A stretch of 64,000 bases of DNA from Streptomyces sp. HUAS 15-9. Its GTDB lineage: Bacteria > Actinomycetota > Actinomycetes > Streptomycetales > Streptomycetaceae. The notes beneath the pieces were generated by a model. It searched no databases and was not told the DNA's origin. It was given only the letters and a program-made list of their open reading frames with translations. How positions within the stretch are numbered: the stretch's first letter is position 1; each line of letters opens with the position of its first letter. The translations under genes and the position numbers were made by a program. Shown piece by piece: positions 1 to 5,479 of this stretch. The DNA is taken from NCBI RefSeq assembly GCF_025642155.1, contig NZ_CP106798.1:6696001-6760000 (forward strand), given 5' to 3'.

Positions 1-846
1 ACGCTGGCCGCGGCACGCACCCCCATGGGCCGCCACGACGACGCGGGCCGCGAGGTGTGCCGCCCACAGCCGGAACGCCTCGCCGGAAGCCTGCCGCTGC
101 TCGCCCATCTCAAGGCACGCGGCGCCTACTACTTCGCCACCAACCGCTACCAGGCCGCGCTCGCCGACTACCTCGACATCGGACGGGCCATGCGCCGCTG
201 GGGCATCGACCGGCCGGTCGTGCTGCCCTGGCGGACCTACGCCGCCGACGCGCTGCTCCAGCTCGGTGAGGTCCGCCAGGCCTCACGGCTGGTCGCCGAC
301 CAGCTCGCCTCCCGGGACGTCGCACACCCCTGGGTGAACGGCCTCACCCTCCGGCTCAAGGCCGCGCTCGGCCCGCCCGCCGAGCGGCCCGCGCTGCTCG
401 CCCGCTCCGTCGACGAGCTGCGCCGCTCCGGGGACCGGCTCGAACTCGCCCGCGCCATGGCCGATCTGGGGGAGACGTTCAAGGAGTGCGGTGATCCGGC
501 CCGGGCCAACATGGTCAACCGGCGCGCCTGGCACCTGGCCAAGGAGTGCGGCGCGCAGACCCTGCGCGAGCGGATTCTGCCCGGCCGGGCCGGCGCCGTC
601 GAGCCGGCCGACGGCTCCCGGCGTACGACGCACGCCGAACTCGACGCGAAACTCAGCGAGTCCGAGAAGCGGGTCGCCCTGCTCGCCGTGCACGGCCACA
701 CCAACCGGGAGATCGCGCTGAAGCTGTACATCACCGTCAGCACGGTCGAACAGCATCTGACCCGCGTCTACCGCAAGTTGAACATCACCCGCCGTCAGGA
801 CCTGCCCGTGGACCTGCCGTTCAGCGAGGCGCTGGACCTCGCGTGA
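1..846 (+). CDS. LuxR-family (LAL-like) transcriptional regulator, C-terminal part
   Basis: The reading frame is open from base 1 to a TGA at 844-846, so 281 residues of a gene that starts outside the window are visible. The last ~60 residues form a LuxR/FixJ-type helix-turn-helix, with LSESEKRVALLAVHGHTN, then NREIALKLYITVSTVEQHL, then a VYRKLNI recognition-helix tail. The Ala/Leu/Arg-rich helical stretch before it looks like the TPR-type region of large LAL (MalT-like) regulators; the ATPase part would lie upstream. It probably acts as a cytoplasmic DNA-binding activator. Its position at the cluster border, facing the mbtH-like gene, fits a pathway-specific regulator. The family is clear; the length and exact subclass are not, because the N-terminus is missing. 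Confidence 0.85.
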   Translation, partial: TLAAARTPMGRHDDAGREVCRPQPERLAGSLPLLAHLKARGAYYFATNRYQAALADYLDIGRAMRRWGIDRPVVLPWRTYAADALLQLGEVRQASRLVADQLASRDVAHPWVNGLTLRLKAALGPPAERPALLARSVDELRRSGDRLELARAMADLGETFKECGDPARANMVNRRAWHLAKECGAQTLRERILPGRAGAVEPADGSRRTTHAELDAKLSESEKRVALLAVHGHTNREIALKLYITVSTVEQHLTRVYRKLNITRRQDLPVDLPFSEALDLA

Positions 847-890
847 CAGACAACTCGCGTGACAGACGACCTCGCATGACAGACCGAAGG
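841..890 (+). repeat. three imperfect ~17-bp direct repeats between luxR and mbtH-like genes
   Basis: The units at 841-856, 857-873 and 874-890 all begin GCGTGACAGAC or GCATGACAGAC. The first contains the stop codon of the LuxR gene and the last runs into the GAAGGAG ribosome binding site of the MbtH-like gene. The repeats look like slippage-type local duplication of the intergenic junction. A regulatory role is possible but not shown. Confidence 0.6.
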
Positions 891-899
891 AGTACGACC

Positions 900-1121
900 G
901 TGAGCGGTACGCCGTTCGAGAACCCCGACGCCGGCTATCTGGCGCTGGTCAACGACGAGGGCCAGTACTCGGTGTGGCCGGCCGCCGCCGAGGTGCCCGC
1001 CGGCTGGCGCGTCGCCCTCACCGAGTCACCCCGGCAGGCCGTGCTCGACCACATCGACCGCGCCTGGACCGACCCGCGCCCCGCCTCACTGCGGGCCGTC
1101 GACGGGCAGCCGGGCGAGTGA
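900..1121 (+). CDS. MbtH-like protein
   Basis: A 73-residue protein with the MbtH signature: NDEGQYSVWP, then PAGW, a Leu-containing spacer and WTDPRP near the C-terminus. MbtH proteins bind the N-terminal subdomain of NRPS adenylation domains and are often needed for their solubility or activity. The likely client here is the free-standing A-PCP protein at 19210-21042, or NRPS genes beyond the right edge. The start is GTG at 900, chosen because GAAGGAG (886-892) sits 7 bases upstream; an in-frame ATG at 876 has no comparable site. The 3' end overlaps the 3' end of the convergent peptidase gene by 36 bp. The call is secure from the motif; the partner is inferred. Confidence 0.92.
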   Translation: MSGTPFENPDAGYLALVNDEGQYSVWPAAAEVPAGWRVALTESPRQAVLDHIDRAWTDPRPASLRAVDGQPGE

Positions 1122-1988
1122 CGCCCTCGCGTACACCGCCTGACTGCCCGGGACGATGAACAGGGACTCGCGCAGCGCGGAGGCGGACTCGGTCGTCAAC
1201 TCCTCGACCGCGTCCGCCTCTTCGTACATCAGCGCCCGCTCCAGCTCGAAGTAGTACAGATTGAACGCGTCGACCTGTCGCTGGTAGAGCCACCACCGCC
1301 GGCACTCCTCGGCACTGCCGTGCTCCCTCAGATACACGGCCGTTAGCTGCTCCTCCAGCCGGTGCGCGAGGCGCTCCGAGGCGATCCGGGCACGGATGCC
1401 GGTGCCCGGTCGGGACCGCTCGTACAGACAGTGGCCCAGCTCGTGGGCGACACCGGCCAGCGCCCCGACCGTCGGGCCGTCGGCGCCCAGGATCACGGCG
1501 GCGTGCGGGGGCCCGACGGTGCGGAAGGGCGTGCCGTGCTCCGCCAGGGAGGACTCGGCGAGGATGCGCAGCACACGGTCGCGCCAGGGACGCAGCTGAG
1601 GCAGTTCCGGCAGGATCTCGGCGGACGGGGCGTGGGTGGGGTGGCTCAGGATCAGGTCGTCGGCGGGCAGCGGCAGGGGCAGCTCGGCCAGGTGCACGAG
1701 CATGGAGCGGCGCAGCGGCAGTACGGCCGCGTAGCGCGGGGCCGCGAGGACCTGTCGTACCTGATGGTGCGTGACGTCGAACAAGCGCCGGACCCAGGCC
1801 AGTTGCCGCAGTGCGGCCAGCCGGGAGCGGCGCTCGTGGAGCAGCGTCTCGATCAGTTCACCGGTGCCGAGCACGGCCTCGCGCTGCAGGCGCCGGCGCT
1901 CGTCGCGATAGGCGGCGACGGCCCGGGGGTCGCCGGTGAGGTCGTGCTGCGGGGCGGGCCGGTGCGTCCCGCCCCGCGGGGGTGCCAC
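1086..1988 (-). CDS. putative zinc metallopeptidase (M3-like, HExxH)
   Basis: A 300-residue protein with HELGH at residues 182-186, then CLYE, and a further Glu-rich helix (SERLAHRLEEQL) about 20-30 residues on that could supply the third zinc ligand. A later stretch, VDAFNLYYFE, is typical of the helical core of M3-type oligopeptidases. At 300 residues it is about half the size of classical M3 enzymes. There is no signal peptide, so it should be cytoplasmic. The GTG start at 1988 lies 2 bases after the stop of the Asn-rich peptide gene, so the two are almost certainly co-translated and the peptide is an obvious candidate substrate. Its 3' end overlaps the MbtH-like gene. Zinc-peptidase character is well supported; the family assignment and substrate are inferences. 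Confidence 0.75.
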   Translation of the reverse strand: MAPPRGGTHRPAPQHDLTGDPRAVAAYRDERRRLQREAVLGTGELIETLLHERRSRLAALRQLAWVRRLFDVTHHQVRQVLAAPRYAAVLPLRRSMLVHLAELPLPLPADDLILSHPTHAPSAEILPELPQLRPWRDRVLRILAESSLAEHGTPFRTVGPPHAAVILGADGPTVGALAGVAHELGHCLYERSRPGTGIRARIASERLAHRLEEQLTAVYLREHGSAEECRRWWLYQRQVDAFNLYYFELERALMYEEADAVEELTTESASALRESLFIVPGSQAVYARASLARLPVDGPQ

Positions 1989-1990
1989 GG

Positions 1991-2245
1991 TCAGTTGTTG
2001 ATGTTGTTGTTCGAGTTGTCGGCGCTGTTGCTGTTGCTGTTGGCGTTGCCGTCGTTGTTGTTCTCGTTGGCGACGATCGACAGGTCCTCCGCGAGGGCGT
2101 TGATGTCCGTGGCGGTCACGCTCTGCAGACGCGGGGCGTCGGAGTCGTCGGCCATCGCAGAGTTGTTGATGTTGCTGTTGTTGTCGGAGGAGTTGGCGCT
2201 GTTGCTGTTGTTCGACATGGAGTTGTTCGCCGGGGAGTTGTTCAC
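1991..2245 (-). CDS. Asn/Ser-rich small protein, candidate precursor or substrate peptide
   Basis: An 84-residue protein not recognised from any named family. It has 28 Asn and 16 Ser, one Arg, no Lys, no Cys and no aromatic residue. Two Asn/Ser-rich arms flank a central ordinary segment (APRLQSVTATDINALAEDLS, about residues 37-56) that could be a helix or recognition sequence. GTG at 2245 is taken as start because AGGAG (2254-2258 on the complement) precedes it by 8 bases; an ATG at 2314 would give a 107-residue version. This frame is preferred because Asn is AAC, with C at the third position as in the rest of the window; the other minus-strand frame would need CAA-rich poly-Gln and the opposite strand GTT/TTG-rich poly-hydrophobic. 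It lies directly upstream of the zinc-peptidase gene, so a precursor-protease or protein-substrate relation is plausible but unproven. Confidence 0.65.
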   Translation of the reverse strand: MNNSPANNSMSNNSNSANSSDNNSNINNSAMADDSDAPRLQSVTATDINALAEDLSIVANENNNDGNANSNSNSADNSNNNINN

Positions 2246-2518
2246 GATGAGTTCTCCTGAGGACGAGCGGTTGGCCGGGCCGGAGCCGGTCTGCGTGTCG
2301 AGCAGCGTGTCCATATAGCGCCATGGCGCTAAAGCGTCGGATGGGCTGTGGCAAGCGCATGGCAAGGTCGTGTCGCGGGTCAGACGGGCATGGCAGGAAG
2401 CCGTCATGCTCCTCGTGGCGGGACCGCGAACGACGCGGAACCTCCGCTTCCCGCATTGTGGTCCCGTGACGCATCCGGCAGGGTCGGTCGCAATCCGTAA
2501 GCCCAGCAGGAGGCCGCC
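2246..2518. promoter_or_regulatory. divergent promoter region with 16-bp perfect palindrome
   Basis: This 273-base region separates the Asn-rich peptide gene (leftward) from the prenyl-synthase-like gene (rightward) and must hold both promoters. A perfect palindrome TAGCGCCATGGCGCTA lies at 2316-2331, a good shape for a dimeric repressor or activator site. GGGACC (2420-2425) and GGTCCC (2460-2465) form a wider inverted repeat. The AGGAGG at 2508-2513 is the ribosome binding site of the rightward gene. No confident -35/-10 pair was identified. Confidence 0.5.
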
Positions 2519-3460
2519 ATGATCACGGATCAGGACCACAGGACGCCCGCTCCCGCGCACCGGCGCGAGGAGATGCTGGACCGGGTCGAGGCCAGACTGC
2601 GCGCCCTGCTGAACGACGAGTACCGCCGCCACTGCGGGCACGCCCGCGCCGCCGTCCTCGTCGAGTCGCTGGCCGAACTGGTCGCGGCGGGTGGTGAACG
2701 GGTGCGTCCCGTGGTGCTGTTCACCGGCTACCTCGCGGCGGGCGGCGCCCCGGACGACCCGCGCGCCATCGACACGGCCGCCGCGCTCGAACTGCTGGAC
2801 ACCGCCATGCTGCTGCGCTCCGACGTGCACGACAACGCGGCCGTACGGCGCGGCATGCCGGCCCTGCACGTAGCGCGCGCGGCCGAGCACGAGCGGGGCG
2901 GCTGGGGCGGCGACGCGCGACGCTACGGCGCGTACACCGCGACGCTCGCCGGTGACCTCGCGCTCGCCTGCGCCGACCGGCTGGCCGCGGGGCTGACCGG
3001 CAGCGCGCGAGCTCACTGGGACGAACTGCGCGCCGACCGCTGTGTGGGCATGTACGCGCGCGAGGCCATGACCGCGGCCTACCTCGACGACCCGTGGCCC
3101 GGCCGGTGCGTCTCCGGCTGCGACAGCGGCTGCCGGGCGGGCTGGTACGCGCTGCGCGCCCCGCTGCTGATCGGCGCCGCGCTGGCGGGCCGGGACGACC
3201 TGACCCCCGCCTACGAGGCGTACTCCGGCGCCCTGCATGCCGCCTGGCGCCTGCGCGGCTTCCTCGACGGAGGCCCCGAGTACGCCTGGGACGCCGAGCT
3301 ACTGCGTGAGGCGCTGCTCGACGGTGACGAACGGGAGGTGGCCGAGCGCATGATCCATGAACTGGTGAGCCGGGCGGGGCGGACGGCGGGTGAGGCGGCG
3401 GTGTCGGGGGCGTGGCGCGGGGAGTTGGCGTCGTTCGGGCTGCGGGTGGCTTCGGTCTGA
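2519..3460 (+). CDS. polyprenyl-synthase-like protein with degenerate Asp-rich motifs
   Basis: A 313-residue protein resembling trans-polyprenyl diphosphate synthases in layout: GGERVRP around residue 60 (family GGKRxRP) and LLDTAMLLRSDVHDN..RRGMPALH around residues 93-114, where the first Asp-rich motif and RRG-P-H segment normally sit. The canonical DDxxD is replaced by SDVHD (residues 101-105), and the second motif region reads LRGFLDGG instead of a clear DDxxD. Catalysis by the normal Mg-diphosphate mechanism is therefore doubtful. A Cys cluster (CVSGCDSGC) follows position ~195. ATG 2519 is preceded by AGGAGG at 5 bases. The gene is divergent from the Asn-rich peptide/peptidase pair, suggesting one functional locus. 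The fold is reasonably supported; activity is unknown. The last 180 bp are duplicated downstream. Confidence 0.7.
   Translation: MITDQDHRTPAPAHRREEMLDRVEARLRALLNDEYRRHCGHARAAVLVESLAELVAAGGERVRPVVLFTGYLAAGGAPDDPRAIDTAAALELLDTAMLLRSDVHDNAAVRRGMPALHVARAAEHERGGWGGDARRYGAYTATLAGDLALACADRLAAGLTGSARAHWDELRADRCVGMYAREAMTAAYLDDPWPGRCVSGCDSGCRAGWYALRAPLLIGAALAGRDDLTPAYEAYSGALHAAWRLRGFLDGGPEYAWDAELLREALLDGDEREVAERMIHELVSRAGRTAGEAAVSGAWRGELASFGLRVASV
3281..3460 (+). repeat. first copy of 180-bp tandem partial gene duplication
   Basis: Bases 3281-3460, the end of the prenyl-synthase-like gene including its stop, recur at 3533-3712 with an offset of exactly 252 bp. I count three mismatches (two silent, one changing Arg to Gly), so identity is about 98 percent. 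This is the functional copy. Confidence 0.95.
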
Positions 3461-3802
3461 GGTGTGTGGGGCGGAGTGTCCGCGGCCGGTGTGGCCCTCG
3501 CCTCCTGCACGTTTTCGGGGCGGGGCGCCGCGTATGCCTGGGATGCCGAGCTACTGCGTGAGGCGCTGCTCGACGGTGACGAACGGGAGGTGGCCGAGGG
3601 CATGATCCATGAACTGGTGAGCCGGGCGGGGCGGACGGCGGGTGAGGCGGCGGTGTCGGGGGCGTGGCGCGGGGAGTTGGCGTCGTTCGGGCTGCGGGTG
3701 GCTTCGGTCTGAGGTGGTCCGAGTCAATCCGAGGCACGTGGGGTGGGATGTCCGCCGTCCGGTGTGAGGCTCGCCTGTCGTACGCCCTGCGAGGCTCGCC
3801 TC
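3461..3802. other. gene-free spacer holding a 3' gene fragment and short repeats
   Basis: This 342-base gap between two 3' gene ends has no complete gene. It contains the second 180-bp copy of the upstream gene's tail (3533-3712). The bases after each copy are also related (for example gtgtccgcggccggtgtgg at 3476-3494 and the matching stretch around 3748-3767), so the duplicated unit was longer and has diverged outside the coding part. Two 23-bp direct repeats beginning GAGGCTCGCCT lie at 3766-3788 and 3791-3813, the second running into the stop of the ligase-like gene. No clear terminator hairpin is visible. Confidence 0.7.
3533..3712 (+). pseudogene. duplicated 3' fragment of the prenyl-synthase-like gene
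   Basis: This fragment encodes the last ~59 residues of the upstream protein in the same relative frame, up to a TGA at 3710-3712. It carries one amino acid change (Arg to Gly in VAExMIHEL). An open frame from an ATG at 3464 would read through it as an 82-residue protein, but the 5' third has no family resemblance and no convincing ribosome binding site. It is best read as a recent duplication remnant. Confidence 0.85.
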
Positions 3803-5479
3803 TCACACGCCCTCGGGACGGGGGCGGGGGGTGCCGGGGCGCAGGCGGACGAGCCAGGTGCGCAGGGCCTCCTTGCGGAGTTCGCCGTTCGGGTCCCGGG
3901 GGAGGGAGCCGACCAGTTCCAGACGGGTGGGCAGGAACGCCTCCGTCAGTCCGCGCCGGGCCAGGTGGTCGCGGAGTTCCACCAGTCCCGGCGGCTCCTC
4001 CTGGAGCGTGGGGACGACGACGGCACAGGGCATCTCGCCGTACGTCGCGTCCGTGTACTCCACGACGGCGGCCTCCCGCACCCGAGGATGCGCACGCAGC
4101 CCCTCCTCCAGCTCGTCCACCGGTACGACGAAGAGGCCACCGGTGCGTTCGTCGGCGTGGCGCACCACCGTGACCTCGCCGGGCCCGCCCACGGTCGCCA
4201 CGTCCCCCGTGTCCAGCCAGCCGTCCGAGCTGTCCCAGGCCGCCTCCACCGTGCCCGCGTGCCGCCAGGCCGCCGGAGCCACCGAGGGGCCGCGCACCCG
4301 GAGCCGGCCCTCCGCCACGGCGACCTCGAGGCCCGGCAGCGGCTGCTCCCCGGACCCGTGCGACAGGGCGCCCAGCCCCGCCTCGGGCGCCCCCCACACG
4401 CTCCGCACCGGGACGCCCAGCTCCGCCCGCAGTTCCCCGAGGAGGGCCTCGGGCGTGCCGACCCGTCCACCCGTGAGGACGAGCCGCAGCGCGGACAGGT
4501 CACGGGGCTCCTGCCGCTGCGCGGCGAGCAGTTCGGCCCAGTGCGCGGGGGTGGCGTACACCTGGCCGACCCGGGCGGACTCGACCAGGCCGAGAAAGAC
4601 ACGCGGGTCCCACACGTCCTGGAACACCCCGGTGCCACCCGCAGCGAGCGGCCAGCACACCGTGTAGAGCAGGGCGGCGAGGGAGGTCAGTGGAAGAGGG
4701 GAGGCGAAGACGCCGGCGTCCGGCCCCGCCGTCGTACCGTCGTCGCGCTGCGCCGCGAGGCCCGCGTACAACGTGTTGCCCGTGTGCACGACCGCGCCGT
4801 GGTCCTCGCCCATGCCCATGACGGTCAGCAGCAGCGCGGGCCGGTCCGGATGCGCCAGTGAGAGAGACAACTCCCGTGCGCGCGGGCCGCGTTCGTGAGC
4901 GGTGCGCAGGAAGTACGTCCCGAAGTCCACGGCACCCGTCGCCGCCGCGTCCCCGATCACCACCCGGCGCCGCAGCCACGGCAGCCGGTGCGCGAGCTCG
5001 GCCAGGACCTCCGCGTTCCCGTACTCCTCCCAGTGGTCCGGCACCACACACACCCGGGCCTGCGTGACGGTGAGGATGCGTTCCAGGTCGGGCGCGCGGA
5101 CGCCGGGCAGCACCGGCACCACCACGGCCCCGATCCGCCGGCAGGCGAGCATGAGCGCCGCGGCCTCCCACCAGTTGGGCAGTTGCAGGGCCACCGGATC
5201 GCCCTCGGTCACCCCGAGCGAACGCAGCGCCGCCGCGAACCGGTCCATGTAGAGGGCCAGTCGGGCGTACGACACGGTGACCGTCCGCCGGTCCTCCGGG
5301 TGGTGGGCGCGGTGACCGACGAAGGCCGGGCGGTCGGGGTGCGCGGCAGCGGTGCGCAGCACGTCGTGCACCAAGCCCTCGGCACGCCACAGCCCGGCCG
5401 CGCGCCAGCGCTCCGCGACGTCCGGCGGCACACTCGAACCGTCCGGCAGCGGTCCGAGCAGGGGAGCGTCCGCCGTCAT
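3803..5479 (-). CDS. acyl-adenylate-forming enzyme homologue, probably catalytically impaired
   Basis: A 558-residue protein with the length and layout of the acyl-CoA synthetase/adenylation superfamily: PNWWEAAALMLACRRIGAVV early, WLDTGDVATV at the A7 position and a small C-terminal domain. Core motifs are damaged. The Ser/Thr/Gly P-loop is replaced by LLTVMGMGEDHGAVVHTG, the A5 motif reads VWGAPEAG, and the A10 motif reads PRDPNGELRKEALR with Glu where the catalytic Lys of the GK pair should be. It may bind an acyl group or partner without adenylating, or be decaying. ATG 5479 overlaps the stop of the upstream LuxR gene as ATGA, with GGTGGG 9 bases upstream; ATG 5485 is the alternative. The coupling suggests a regulatory or sensing role next to the LuxR protein. 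The fold is clear; the function is not. Confidence 0.75.
   Translation of the reverse strand: MTADAPLLGPLPDGSSVPPDVAERWRAAGLWRAEGLVHDVLRTAAAHPDRPAFVGHRAHHPEDRRTVTVSYARLALYMDRFAAALRSLGVTEGDPVALQLPNWWEAAALMLACRRIGAVVVPVLPGVRAPDLERILTVTQARVCVVPDHWEEYGNAEVLAELAHRLPWLRRRVVIGDAAATGAVDFGTYFLRTAHERGPRARELSLSLAHPDRPALLLTVMGMGEDHGAVVHTGNTLYAGLAAQRDDGTTAGPDAGVFASPLPLTSLAALLYTVCWPLAAGGTGVFQDVWDPRVFLGLVESARVGQVYATPAHWAELLAAQRQEPRDLSALRLVLTGGRVGTPEALLGELRAELGVPVRSVWGAPEAGLGALSHGSGEQPLPGLEVAVAEGRLRVRGPSVAPAAWRHAGTVEAAWDSSDGWLDTGDVATVGGPGEVTVVRHADERTGGLFVVPVDELEEGLRAHPRVREAAVVEYTDATYGEMPCAVVVPTLQEEPPGLVELRDHLARRGLTEAFLPTRLELVGSLPRDPNGELRKEALRTWLVRLRPGTPRPRPEGV

Noticed and set aside
1362..2318. Plus-strand open frame with long Leu-rich stretches opposite the Asn-rich peptide and peptidase genes
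   Set aside because: The Leu runs come from TTG/GTT codons, which are rare in this DNA, and the frame is the antisense of a recognisable peptidase. No ribosome binding site or family match supports it.
3464..3712. A separate 82-residue gene after the prenyl-synthase-like gene
   Set aside because: Its last 59 residues are an exact-frame duplicate of the upstream gene's tail and its first residues are unrelated spacer sequence. It is treated as a duplication remnant.
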